Source of the DNA: Vibrio zhugei
GTDB taxonomy: Bacteria; Pseudomonadota; Gammaproteobacteria; Enterobacterales; Vibrionaceae
Direction of reading: 5' to 3'
Assembly (NCBI RefSeq): GCF_003716875.1
Contig: NZ_CP033078.1
Location: 930,001-994,000 of the forward strand
DNA length: 64,000 nt
Shown here: piece by piece, positions 1 to 8,595 of the stretch
How the letters are laid out: each line of letters opens with the position of its first letter
How positions within the stretch are numbered: position 1 is the stretch's first letter
Program-made: the position numbers and the translations under genes
The notes under the pieces: generated by a model
Told to the model about the DNA's origin: nothing
The model's input: only the letters and a program-made list of their open reading frames with translations
Databases searched by the model: none

Positions 1-398
1 TATTGGGAGCCATTTTTGAGAATATCTAAGGTGGTGCGCAATCGTTGATGCCAGTTTTGATTGTTCCCTGCGTTTTTCAGAATAAAATGCAAGGCACCAG
101 AAAAACTGGGGTCGAGCGTTTTAAATCGATGTTTTAATTGCCTTTCATCGCTACCATACAGCTGGCAAATACGCGCGGCATTGCTGCTGCATCCCGTATC
201 TTTTAATAGAATCGTAAAAAACAAATCATATAACTGCTGATCGTTAAGTTGCAACGCTTGACCAATATGCATACCCACCCAACAACAACGCATACAATGC
301 TCGACCGGTTGGCCTTCCGTCATATCTAATGCCGTGGTTAATGAAAGGATCAGCTCTGATTGGCTAATTGTGGTCGTTTTGGGAATATAATCTGTCAT
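1..398 (-). CDS. HD-domain (HD-GYP-like) phosphohydrolase, N-terminal part only
   Basis: The minus frame is open from an ATG at 398 to the window edge, so only about 132 N-terminal residues are visible. They include the stretch EHCMRCCWVGMHIGQ followed by LLLKDTGCSSNAARICQLYG, which I recognise from bacterial HD-type phosphohydrolases related to HD-GYP cyclic-di-GMP phosphodiesterases, some of which are fused to a LuxR-type DNA-binding domain. The catalytic HD and GYP motifs would lie outside the window, so the activity is inferred from family likeness only. No strong ribosome binding site precedes the ATG. Confidence 0.6.
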   Translation of the reverse strand, partial: MTDYIPKTTTISQSELILSLTTALDMTEGQPVEHCMRCCWVGMHIGQALQLNDQQLYDLFFTILLKDTGCSSNAARICQLYGSDERQLKHRFKTLDPSFSGALHFILKNAGNNQNWHQRLRTTLDILKNGSQ

Positions 399-792
399 TA
401 CTTGCAGTTCATTTGATTTGTCACGCCGCTGTTGGATAACCATCTTTTTGATGGTGATAGAATAGACGCCGAGTTGTACATAGGGTAAATAGAGCGTGGT
501 ATTTGGTTTGTAGAATAAAGTGTGTTGTTATAACCCGAGACTCCTTGTCATGAGTAAATAGAACACACGGTCTGCTGTAAAAAGCCTTAGGCGGCTGGAT
601 AAACAAAGTATAGACACAAATAATGAGAATGACGTAGTCATTTCGCACTATTTCTTTTGAAGTGGTGAGTTTTATATATCTGCTCTCCTTGGTTTTTCAG
701 TAAGGGAAGGGGGATAAAAACCTTTTATCGTCTTGTTTTTATACAAAAAGACAAGAAATGATTATAAAACCCGCAAACAGACATGAAAGGGG

Positions 793-821
793 TTTACAGG
801 CGAATCGAGTCTGGCTATTAT
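793..821 (+). promoter_or_regulatory. Sigma-70-type promoter of tRNA-Ser
   Basis: TTTACA (793-798) and TATTAT (816-821) are separated by 17 bp, giving a predicted start about 7 bp before the mature tRNA-Ser 5' end. Confidence 0.65.
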
Positions 822-834
822 TCTCCTCAACAAA

Positions 835-925
835 GGAGAGATGGCTGAGTGGTCGAAAGCACCGGTCTTGAAAACCGGCAACCGTTAATAGCGGTTCTAG
901 GGTTCAAATCCCTATCTCTCCGCCA
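835..925 (+). tRNA. tRNA-Ser (anticodon UGA)
   Basis: A 91-nt class II tRNA. The acceptor stem GGAGAGA pairs with TCTCTCC, followed by G and an encoded CCA. The D arm, the anticodon loop CTTGAAA (anticodon TGA), a long variable arm (CCGTTAATAGCGG) and the T arm GGTTCAAATCC are all visible. It decodes UCN serine codons. A promoter lies just upstream and a terminator just downstream, so it is probably a single-gene transcript. Confidence 0.97.
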
Positions 926-931
926 TATTTG

Positions 932-962
932 AAAAGCCCGCTGATTTATCAGCGGGCTTTTT
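932..962 (+). terminator. Rho-independent terminator after tRNA-Ser
   Basis: Stem AAGCCCGCTGA / TCAGCGGGCTT with a short loop followed by a T run, starting 7 bp after the tRNA CCA end. Confidence 0.9.
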
Positions 963-1013
963 CGTGTCAAATGCATAAAATACCGTTTAACCCGTGCGAA
1001 TGGGCGAAATGAT

Positions 1014-1039
1014 AAAGGCGACCGAGAGGCCGCCTTTTT
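1014..1039 (+). terminator. Second possible terminator hairpin
   Basis: AAAGGCG-ACC-GAGA-GGC-CGCCTTT followed by TT. It could back up the tRNA-Ser terminator. On the minus strand its T run is short, so it is a weak candidate for ending the cyd operon. Confidence 0.4.
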
Positions 1040-1116
1040 GATGGCTGTTTGGCGGATAAGTGGTGGCGTGAACCTCAGTATCACGAGACATCCGCTCACG
1101 GAATCTTATCATCGCC

Positions 1117-1245
1117 CTAGGATTTAAATCCTGCCATTGTCATGAGCAAGCGAAATCCCATCGAGACAATACCAAGGGCAAGAACACTCGCCGCCCAGAT
1201 CCCCACCAGCCAGACCCATTGTTTCATAGTGCGTTTTACTTTCAT
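1117..1245 (-). CDS. Small membrane protein of bd-type oxidase operon (DUF2474-like)
   Basis: A 42-residue protein starting MKVKRTMKQWVWLVGIW, with one hydrophobic helix (about residues 10-30) and a short basic N terminus. AGGAGC precedes the ATG at good spacing. It begins 21 bp after the cydB stop and so is the third gene of the cydA-cydB operon. Small single-helix proteins in this position (DUF2474, analogous to CydX of the canonical bd oxidase) accompany cyanide-insensitive-type quinol oxidases. I infer an accessory subunit role. It is short enough to be missed by standard gene callers. Confidence 0.8.
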   Translation of the reverse strand: MKVKRTMKQWVWLVGIWAASVLALGIVSMGFRLLMTMAGFKS

Positions 1246-1266
1246 CTATAGCTCCTAAATACGGGT

Positions 1267-2274
1267 TTAGTGATAGGCTTCGTCTTCTTTGACCTTTCCT
1301 GAAAATACGTAGTAGCTCCAGAAGGTATAGGCCAGTATTAACGGGATAATCAGCACGGCACCGAATAACATAAATTGTTGACTGCTTGCGGGGGCCGCGG
1401 CTTCCCAGATGGAAATATTAGGAGGAATAATGTTAGGCCAAATACTGATACCAAGGCCGATAAACCCGAGTATAACAATGACTAATGCCATGATGAATGG
1501 GCTGTGTTCTCTCTGCTTCTTCAAAGAATGCATGAGGTTGAAACAGACGAGCCCGGTAATCACAGGGATTGGCAAGAGATAATACAAATTAGGCAGTGAG
1601 AACCACCGGTCAGCGATCGATTGGAACGTCAGAGGAGTCCAGATACTGATGATAGCCATTGCAGAGAGCATGATCAGTAACGTTTTTTTGGACGCAAGAA
1701 ACATACTTTTTTGCAGGTGTCCCTCGGTTTTCATCACTAACCAAGTGCTGCCTAGTAGCGCATAGGTCGCGATCAATGCGAGTCCACAAAACAGTGGAAA
1801 AGGGGCGATCCAATCCAATTGTCCACCAACAAATATTCGATGGTTTACTTCAAACCCTTGAATGACAGAGCCAACCACCACGCCTTGGAAAAACGTGGCA
1901 CAGATAGAGCCTATCATAAAAGACCGGTTCCAAAATTTGAGGTGATGGTCGACAGATTTAAAACGGAACTCAAAGGCCACACCACGGAAAATCAAGGCAA
2001 TCAACATCAATGATAAAGGGATCGTTAATGCTTCGATAATCACCGAGTAGGCAAGGGGAAAAGCCCCAAAAAGCGCCGCTCCGCCAAGTACCAGCCAGGT
2101 TTCATTACCATCCCATACCGGTGCCACGGTATTCACCATGACATCTCGATGTTTGTCGTTTTTTGTAAATGGCATCAGTATACCAATTCCCAGATCAAAG
2201 CCATCCATCACGATATACATGAGTGTGGCGAAGACGATGATTGAGAACCATATTACGGATAAGTCAAAACTCAT
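1267..2274 (-). CDS. cydB: bd-type (cyanide-insensitive type) ubiquinol oxidase subunit II
   Basis: A 335-residue polytopic membrane protein matching CydB/CioB: the N-terminal VIWFSIIVFATLMYIVMDGFDLGIGIL segment, then VNTVAPVWDGNETWLVLGGAALFGAFPLAYS, hallmark motifs of subunit II. With CydA it forms the heme-bd quinol oxidase that reduces O2 to water at the inner membrane, without proton pumping. The length is shorter than E. coli CydB (379) and typical of the CioB group. It follows cydA after 32 bp and precedes a DUF2474-type small protein, supporting the cio-type assignment. Confidence 0.93.
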   Translation of the reverse strand: MSFDLSVIWFSIIVFATLMYIVMDGFDLGIGILMPFTKNDKHRDVMVNTVAPVWDGNETWLVLGGAALFGAFPLAYSVIIEALTIPLSLMLIALIFRGVAFEFRFKSVDHHLKFWNRSFMIGSICATFFQGVVVGSVIQGFEVNHRIFVGGQLDWIAPFPLFCGLALIATYALLGSTWLVMKTEGHLQKSMFLASKKTLLIMLSAMAIISIWTPLTFQSIADRWFSLPNLYYLLPIPVITGLVCFNLMHSLKKQREHSPFIMALVIVILGFIGLGISIWPNIIPPNISIWEAAAPASSQQFMLFGAVLIIPLILAYTFWSYYVFSGKVKEDEAYH

Positions 2275-2306
2275 ATCTTTTACCTTCGTTGTGTCATAGC
2301 GGGATG

Positions 2307-3671
2307 TTAGATACGACCAGAAATCGTATTCATGTCGTGCTCTTCATGATCAATTGTTTGCGGGCCTTGTTTAATTTTTCTGATCATGTAGTAGTAGCCA
2401 AAACCAAAGACCATGCTATACACCACAAAGAAGCCAATTAAGCTGATACTCATTTGCAGATCACCATGTGCGGAGACGGCATCACGAGTCCGTTTTAATC
2501 CATAGACCACCCATGGTTGGCGACCAATTTCAGTTGTAAACCATCCGGCGAGAATGGCAATAAGTCCCGCAGGCCCCATGAGAAGTGAAAACCTCAGATA
2601 CCAACGTTGGCTATAAAGTGCGTGTTGACGGCGTAACCATACGCTGTATACACCTTGGAAAATCATCAGCAACCCAAGACCGACCATGACTCGGAACGAC
2701 CAAAAAATGATAGAAGAGTTGGGGCGTTCATCTTTGGGAAAATCTTTTAGTGCCGGGATTGGCTCGGTCAAGCTATGGCGCAGAATGAGACTTCCTAATA
2801 CGGGGATTTCGACAGCATAGTCGGTGGTTTCTGTCTCCATATTTGGCATACCGAACAGAATGAGCGGTGTCGGTTCACCATTCTTATTCGACCAGTGACC
2901 TTCGATGGCAGCAATTTTAGCTGGTTGATATTCTAAGGTATTTAAGCCGTGCATATCCCCCACAAGGGCTTGAATGGGAGCCACGATGAGTAACATCCAG
3001 AGTGACATGGAAAACATTTTTTTGACCGATGAGCTACGATTGCCCTTAAGCAGATGCCACGCGGCGGATGCGCCGACAAAAAGGGCGGTACTCAAAAAGG
3101 CAGCCACTCCCATATGCGCAAGGCGATAAGGAAAAGAAGGGTTAAAGACAATCGCGAACCAATCAACAGGGACGACGCGCCCATCGACGATGTCATAGCC
3201 TTGTGGGGTTTGCATCCAACTGTTTGACGCGAGGATCCAAAAAGTGGAAATAATGGTGCCTAGGGCAACCATGGAGGTGGCAAAGAAATGCAATTTTTCC
3301 CCCACACGATTCCAGCCAAAAAGCATGACGCCAAGAAACCCGGCTTCAAGGAAAAATGCGGTCAACACTTCATACGTCAGCAGTGGACCGGTGATACTTC
3401 CCGCGAAATCAGAGAAGCCACTCCAGTTGGTGCCAAATTGGTAAGCCATGACTAAACCAGACACCACGCCCATACCAAAATTCACGGCAAAAATCTTAGA
3501 CCAGAAATGGTACAGCACCTTGTAATCGGAGTTGCGTGTTTTGAGCCATAACCCTTCCAATACGGCTAGGTAGGTTGCTAAACCAATGGTGATTGCAGGA
3601 AAAATAATGTGAAAAGATACAGTAAAAGCAAACTGTATCCTCGCCAGCATATAGGCATCGAGACCGAACAT
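2307..3671 (-). CDS. cydA: bd-type (cyanide-insensitive type) ubiquinol oxidase subunit I
   Basis: A 454-residue multi-pass protein. His21 in FTVSFHIIFP is the likely heme b595 ligand; the GRQPWVVYG motif and the conserved early helices are typical of CydA. The region between helices VI and VII is short compared with E. coli CydA (522 aa), as in the CioA group with a short Q-loop. The start is supported by AAAGGAAG. It is the first gene of cydA-cydB-small protein and is divergent from a MocR gene, with a 153-bp control region between them. cioA would be an equally good name; cyanide insensitivity is inferred from family type only. Confidence 0.93.
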   Translation of the reverse strand: MFGLDAYMLARIQFAFTVSFHIIFPAITIGLATYLAVLEGLWLKTRNSDYKVLYHFWSKIFAVNFGMGVVSGLVMAYQFGTNWSGFSDFAGSITGPLLTYEVLTAFFLEAGFLGVMLFGWNRVGEKLHFFATSMVALGTIISTFWILASNSWMQTPQGYDIVDGRVVPVDWFAIVFNPSFPYRLAHMGVAAFLSTALFVGASAAWHLLKGNRSSSVKKMFSMSLWMLLIVAPIQALVGDMHGLNTLEYQPAKIAAIEGHWSNKNGEPTPLILFGMPNMETETTDYAVEIPVLGSLILRHSLTEPIPALKDFPKDERPNSSIIFWSFRVMVGLGLLMIFQGVYSVWLRRQHALYSQRWYLRFSLLMGPAGLIAILAGWFTTEIGRQPWVVYGLKRTRDAVSAHGDLQMSISLIGFFVVYSMVFGFGYYYMIRKIKQGPQTIDHEEHDMNTISGRI

Positions 3672-3824
3672 AAACTTCCTTTGAGCTTTAAAATAGTGAT
3701 TGGCGCCATAATAAAGCTCTAATCAATAGGAAAGTAGATACAAAAAAGGACGACTATTGTATAACAGATGAATATATAAAGTGTTATTGTTTGGTCGGAG
3801 TGGTGGTGTTATTCGAGGGTAAAT

Positions 3825-5270
3825 ATGGCTAAGTATCAGAATTTAGTAGATCAATTGAAACGACAGATCCAGTCGGGCATTTGGAACTCGGGTGATAAGT
3901 TGCCTTCACTGAGAAAGCAAGCGAAGCACTCTGGCATGAGTTTGATGACGGTGCTACATGCATACCAATTGTTAGAGTCACAAGGTTGGATTATTTCTCA
4001 GGCACGTTCTGGCTACAAAGTTGCTCCTGGCTTGAAAAAGCAAGAGCAGACTCAGGTTGCGGTTGCTCGCACTGAAAGTGTCGATATTAATGAATTTATC
4101 TTTGATGTGCTTCAGGCTGGGACGAACAATTCATTAGTCAACTTTGGCTTTGCCTATCCTTGTCCCGATTTGTATCCGCGTTATCATATTAATCGAGCTT
4201 TATCGACGGCCGCCCTCAATATGCAGACTTCCAATGCATTTAATAACCTCCCGCCGGGGAATGAACAGTTACGTTCAATCATAGCTAAACGTTATGCGGC
4301 AAGAGGCATTGAGATATCCCTAGATGAAATTGTGATTACGGCAGGAGCGTTGGAAGCATTAAACCTCAGTCTACAAGCATGCACGCAGCCTGGTGATTGT
4401 GTTGTCGTTGAATCGCCCACCTTTTACGGGGCATTACAATCCTTACAGAGACTCGGATTGAAAGCTCTGTCTGTGCGCACTGACCCCATTTCAGGCATTG
4501 ATTTGGACTCGTTGGAACGTGCTTTGCAGACTCATGATGTAAAAGCGTGTTGGTTGATGTCCAATCATCAAAATCCTTTGGGTTTTACATTATCGGATGA
4601 AAAGAAAAAACAGATTGTCGAACTGTTGCAGCGCTACGAAGTATCGTTAATTGAAGACGATGTATATAGCGAACTCTATGAGGGCGAGGAACCCGTTAGT
4701 TCGATGAAAATGTACGATCAAACAGGGAGTGTCATGCTGTGCTCGTCTTTTTCAAAATCGCTGGTTGCTGGTTTGCGTATTGGTTGGGTGGTGGCAGGTA
4801 AGCGATCATTTGATATTCAGAAACTCCAACTAATGAGTACCTTAGCGACCAGTGCCCCAGTGCAGATGGCCTTGGTGCAATATTTAACCCATCGTAATTA
4901 TGAATCTCACCTCAAGCAGTTGCGTAAAAAACTGCATGAACGTAAAAATAAGATGGCGAGTTTTCTCGGTTCTCTGTTACCTGATAATGTCAACGTTGTT
5001 AATCAGAAAGGCGGCTATTTTCTGTGGTTAGAATTACCTCAAGGTAGCGATGCCATGTTGATATATCGAGAGATGTTGCAAAAGAATGTCAGTATTGCTC
5101 CTGGGAAAATGTTCGATTTAACTGAGCAGTATCGACATTGCATCCGTCTCAATGCTTCTTTTGAATTACTTCCAGAAAGAATCGAGGCGTTGGAAATACT
5201 CGCTACCATCATCATCAAGCATATAAACGGTACGCTTGTTCACAAATCAACAAATGAGAAGCTCAAATGA
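3825..5270 (+). CDS. MocR-family regulator: GntR-type helix-turn-helix fused to aminotransferase-like domain
   Basis: A 481-residue protein. Residues 1-70 are a winged helix of the GntR class (SGDKLPSLRKQAKHSGMSLMTVLHAYQLLES). The rest is a fold-type I PLP domain with the aspartate region NHQNPLGFTLS and the PLP-binding lysine in SSFSKSLVAGLRIGW (about residue 311). MocR proteins use PLP or its aldimines as effector and are rarely true aminotransferases. The stop overlaps the start of the following phzF-like gene by 4 bp (ATGA), so the two are translationally coupled. Length and domain order are normal. The ligand is unknown; control of the phzF partner is inferred from the overlap. Confidence 0.92.
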   Translation: MAKYQNLVDQLKRQIQSGIWNSGDKLPSLRKQAKHSGMSLMTVLHAYQLLESQGWIISQARSGYKVAPGLKKQEQTQVAVARTESVDINEFIFDVLQAGTNNSLVNFGFAYPCPDLYPRYHINRALSTAALNMQTSNAFNNLPPGNEQLRSIIAKRYAARGIEISLDEIVITAGALEALNLSLQACTQPGDCVVVESPTFYGALQSLQRLGLKALSVRTDPISGIDLDSLERALQTHDVKACWLMSNHQNPLGFTLSDEKKKQIVELLQRYEVSLIEDDVYSELYEGEEPVSSMKMYDQTGSVMLCSSFSKSLVAGLRIGWVVAGKRSFDIQKLQLMSTLATSAPVQMALVQYLTHRNYESHLKQLRKKLHERKNKMASFLGSLLPDNVNVVNQKGGYFLWLELPQGSDAMLIYREMLQKNVSIAPGKMFDLTEQYRHCIRLNASFELLPERIEALEILATIIIKHINGTLVHKSTNEKLK

Positions 5271-6082
5271 ATGTAGACATCTATCAGGTCGACGCGTTTA
5301 CCAATGACGTTTTTAAAGGGAACCCCGCAGGTGTGTGTATCACTACCCATGCGCTGAGTGAGCGCACGATGATGTCAATAGCGGAGGAGATGGCTGTGTC
5401 TGAAACGGCGTTTTTAGTGCTGTCAGATATGAGTTTGAGATGGTTTACGCCGATATCAGAAGTGACATTGTGCGGGCATGGTACGCTTGCGGTCGCGCAT
5501 GTACTTAAACAAAGAGGCCAACTAAAAATTGGAGAGCATGTCGACTTCAATACCGCATCTGGAACCTTAACAGCACGGATTGATGAAGCGACGATTGAAC
5601 TCGATTTTCCAGAACCGATACTGAATTTTGACGTTATTGAGTCAGATCACTTACTAAACTGTTTAGGTTTAATACAAGAGAATGTCCGTTCCTTTGGTGA
5701 ATTTGACTCGAAAACATTTATTGAGGTGACGAGCGAAGAAACCGTCCAGAATCTACAGCCAAATTTCGCTGCCTTGAAGCAAATAAAAGGACGCGGTGTA
5801 TTGGTGACGGCCCGTTCAAACCATGAGGGCGTCGACTTTATATCGAGATATTTTGCGCCTTGGGTTGGTGTCAATGAAGACCCAGTCACCGGTTCTGCAC
5901 ATTGTGCTTTAGCGGTTTATTGGTCGGAGAAGTTGGGGAAACTGCAATTAAACGGTTTTCAAGCATCCAGTCGGGGTGGCCATATAACCACAAAGCGGTC
6001 ATCAAATGGACGGATCACACTCATTGGTTCTGCTGTCACTGTTATTCAAGGAACAATGCATATTCCTGTTCTATCGCAGTGA
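5267..6082 (+). CDS. PhzF-family isomerase-like protein
   Basis: A 271-residue PhzF/YddE-type protein: YQVDAFTNDVFKGNPAGVC at the N terminus, MSIAEEMAVSETAFL (with the glutamate that in PhzF is catalytic), LRWFTPISEVTLCGHGTLA, and DPVTGSAHCALA in the second half. The family has two diaminopimelate-epimerase-like folds and includes PhzF of phenazine synthesis, but most members have unknown substrates; no phenazine genes are seen here. Cotranscription with the upstream MocR regulator is indicated by the ATGA overlap. A degraded copy of its 3' end lies about 2.5 kb downstream. Confidence 0.9.
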   Translation: MNVDIYQVDAFTNDVFKGNPAGVCITTHALSERTMMSIAEEMAVSETAFLVLSDMSLRWFTPISEVTLCGHGTLAVAHVLKQRGQLKIGEHVDFNTASGTLTARIDEATIELDFPEPILNFDVIESDHLLNCLGLIQENVRSFGEFDSKTFIEVTSEETVQNLQPNFAALKQIKGRGVLVTARSNHEGVDFISRYFAPWVGVNEDPVTGSAHCALAVYWSEKLGKLQLNGFQASSRGGHITTKRSSNGRITLIGSAVTVIQGTMHIPVLSQ

Positions 6083-6277
6083 ACGTCATTAAGCGAGTCC
6101 CCATTCGTACGTGTTATTTTAATGGTGTGTAGAGGAATGTGACGAGGGTTGGTTTGATTTTTCTATAGGCTTTCGCTTTCGGTTGGGCGTGTGTCCTAGA
6201 TAGGGGGCCAACAAAAAAGGCTGCCGGCATGATGGGCCGATAGCCTTGATTGTTATGCTTGGGTTTTACCGTATATA

Positions 6278-7264
6278 TTATGGCAGATCCGATGTTCTCC
6301 ATTTTGTCATGAGGGCTGAGGGTTTTTGTATATAAGGAGCCCACCGTGTATCGCCGTCCAAAAAGGTTTTTTCAAACGCGAGCACGAGCGCAGCGACACC
6401 TCGACCTGCCTGAGTAGGATAACCCCAGGCAAAATGGCCACGAAGACCTAATACGCCTAGAATTTTGGGGGTGTTTGAAGAAATTGATCGGTATACACCA
6501 TCTGATTGACCCAGACCGCCGAGAATACTGGTATCTAGGGCACCATTAAGTAACAAGGCTGGGATTTTAATCAATCGGCCACTGGCATAAGCGGCATCAA
6601 GAAGCTCTTCTGCCGAATAAAAAGAATAGATATCAGTGTTATACCAGGCGGTCATGTTGTGGCCAGCAAGGCTTATCACTGTTGCGAGTTCGTCTCTGTG
6701 TTTACCCGCATTAATCCAAGAGGCTCCTCCACCCATGGACCATCCCATGATTCCGATTTTGTCTGTATCCAGCTTACCTCTAAGAGGGCTGCCCAAACGG
6801 GTGTTTTCTTTTCTCAGGGCCTTAACGACTCGCCATTGCTGATTGTCACGAGCCGTGACTTGGTCAAAAATGGTGGTGGTATCCATGGTGACAAGAACCA
6901 TACCGTGAGAGGCAAACCAAGGGCCCCAAGCCGCAAAAGCGGTCTGTTTGGTCATAAACGGTGGGCAGAATACGATGCCTGAATAGGGGGGTTCTGCATC
7001 GGCGGGATAATATACCTTGGCGGTGGCCGGTAAGGTGACATAGGAACCGGGAAGCTCGTATGATCTGACAGTATAGGGGCCTTTTCCGTCGTATAAGCCG
7101 GGGGCTTCTTCATCACGACAGATCGCGCCATCTGGGCAATTACCACTAATGTGGTTCTCGGCGTGACGGCGCAGTGTAAATATCTGATCTTCCTTGCCAG
7201 TGGTGGTCGACTGCATGACGTTGGTATCGTTTTCCTCGGATAAATTATTCACCCTCAGGCTCAT
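6278..7264 (-). CDS. PETase/cutinase-like (dienelactone-hydrolase type) polyester hydrolase domain
   Basis: The 328-codon open stretch after the amber codon. Residues 1-30 are the last lectin repeat; from about 62 the fold resembles bacterial PET hydrolases and cutinases: GPYTVRSYELPG, KVYYPADAEPPYSGIVFCPPF, WGPWFASHGMVLVTMDT. Predicted triad: Ser176 in GWSMGGG, Asp244 in NGALDTS and His277 in GLRGHFAWG. The C-terminal disulphide of the Ideonella enzyme is not evident, and an extra segment (about residues 205-232) is present. The ATG at 7264 has no Shine-Dalgarno sequence, so this piece is probably not made alone; it would also lack a signal peptide. The substrate is inferred from family only. 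Confidence 0.6.
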   Translation of the reverse strand: MSLRVNNLSEENDTNVMQSTTTGKEDQIFTLRRHAENHISGNCPDGAICRDEEAPGLYDGKGPYTVRSYELPGSYVTLPATAKVYYPADAEPPYSGIVFCPPFMTKQTAFAAWGPWFASHGMVLVTMDTTTIFDQVTARDNQQWRVVKALRKENTRLGSPLRGKLDTDKIGIMGWSMGGGASWINAGKHRDELATVISLAGHNMTAWYNTDIYSFYSAEELLDAAYASGRLIKIPALLLNGALDTSILGGLGQSDGVYRSISSNTPKILGVLGLRGHFAWGYPTQAGRGVAALVLAFEKTFLDGDTRWAPYIQKPSALMTKWRTSDLP

Positions 7265-7690
7265 GTCTGTACCGCGGGTAATAATCTGATAATTGCCGTT
7301 TCCGGTTTCAGCAAATCGGAACTGTTGGCAGGCGCCACCCTCATAGCTCCATGTCTGGATATTGGCACCGACACTCGGGCTACATTTGGATACGTCGAAC
7401 GCTTGGTCTGGTGCGATAACTGGTGTAATCCGGTGCCAGATTCCGTCGACGGGAGTAATGATGAATTTCTGGGATTCACCGCCCTAATAGTCATTCAGAG
7501 TAATGTCGGTACCGTCTATAGTGCCCCACTGAGAGGTGTCTAGCGCTTTGCCACTTTGGGTAACGATCAAAGAATACGTGCCATTGATAATCGCATTTTC
7601 AGCAAAGGCTCCTTTGATTCCGGCTGCCATCAGCATCAGTACTATCATATACATGATTGAGGTGACTTTGATTTTATGATTGTCTTTCAT
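6278..7690 (-). pseudogene. Secreted ricin-type lectin + PETase-like polyester hydrolase fusion with in-frame amber codon
   Basis: One minus-strand frame of 471 codons, broken only by TAG at 7486-7484. Order: signal peptide (MKDNHKIKVTSIMYMIVLML..., cut near GAFA); a beta-trefoil ricin-type lectin of about 120 residues (GTYSLIVTQSGKALDTSQWG, FDVSKCSPSVGANIQTWSYE, YQIITRGTDMSLRVNN); then an alpha/beta hydrolase. The stop falls in LNDY-TAG-GGESQKF, where the lectin repeat pattern expects Trp (TGG). The other 470 codons are intact, including the whole hydrolase with its Ser-Asp-His triad. A point nonsense mutation, readthrough or a sequencing error would each fit. The first ATG has AGGAGAC upstream. 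Neighbours are convergent phzF and eroded DNA. Confidence 0.8.
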
Positions 7691-8364
7691 GGTGGTGTCT
7701 CCTTATTGTTTTGTATTCCAATTAAACAATTTTTTGGTAAACCAACTGACGTTTGGATTTTGACTTTTTAACCGGCCGCTCTTCCACGTACTACAAACAG
7801 TTCATTAGCTAACACGCTGTTTTCTATCGTATCTGTCTGGTTCACAGCTTCGTTTCGAATGCTCAAACCATACAAAATGTTATGCAAAGGCGATAAAAAT
7901 TTGCTGTCGTTTGCGAATGTTTCTGTGGACGACTTTTTAAAAGGTCGTTCTCCACGCTATTGATACAGGCATGAAAATACATGTGGTTAAAAAATGTACA
8001 ATAGCTAGAACAACTATAGCAAAAGGTTGCATATATGTAGCAAAAAGATGCACAAAGTGTGTTTTTTTATTTGGTTTGATTAAGAGTTATTGATTACATA
8101 GAGAAAATAATAATGACTAGGCTTCAGTTGGAACTTGAAGCATTTGCTTGCCTTCTTGCAAGACGTCTGAACTTTGGTGCTGCTTTGAATTAAACAAACT
8201 AAATGCGTATAGAGGGTACACAACAGTGAGGATACGGAGGGACTGAACTGATCTATGACCAATACGACTTAAAGACCAGTACTCAGTGGGATCGTCAGAA
8301 GGTGATTAAAGACCACCCAGCTTTGACAGTGAAGCGACAAGACTTGGATTTAAGTGCTGACGAT
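7691..8364. other. Intergenic region upstream of the hydrolase gene
   Basis: No convincing gene. It contains an imperfect inverted repeat at about 7925-7956 (GTGGACGAC ... GGTCGTTCTCCAC) and a pair of direct repeats at 8017-8055. An open stretch without known similarity runs at about 8247-8405 into the phzF-like relic. Confidence 0.4.
8017..8055. repeat. Two imperfect 17-bp direct repeats with 21-bp spacing
   Basis: TAGCAAAAGGTTGCATA (from 8017) and TAGCAAAAAGATGCACA (from 8038) start 21 bp apart, two helical turns. They lie about 330 bp upstream of the hydrolase start and could be regulator half-sites. Confidence 0.4.
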
Positions 8365-8595
8365 GGATCTACACATTGTGGTTTAGTGGTTCGAGAAATT
8401 GGATAAGTTGCAGTGAAACGGTTTTCAATTATCGACTTGGAGGGAGCTATATAACCACAAAGCGATGAGCCAATGACGGATCACGCTCATTGTCTGTGCT
8501 GTCACCGTTATTCAAGGAAAAATATATATTCCTGTTCTATCGCATTGAACGTAAGTAAACGAATCCCCTTTCACATGGGTTATTTTTAATGTTGC
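8365..8595 (+). pseudogene. Degraded copy of the phzF 3' end
   Basis: This stretch aligns by eye with 5891-6126, the last part of the phzF-like gene plus about 40 bp beyond its stop. Shared blocks include AAACGGTTTTCAA, TATAACCACAAAGCG, GGATCAC and TTATTCAAGGA, ending in ATTCCTGTTCTATCGCA. Small deletions and in-frame stops show that it is non-coding. It lies in the same orientation as the intact gene and encloses the hydrolase gene between the two copies. Divergence is substantial, with most change at the 5' side, so the duplication is old or the copy came from a related strain. Confidence 0.8.
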
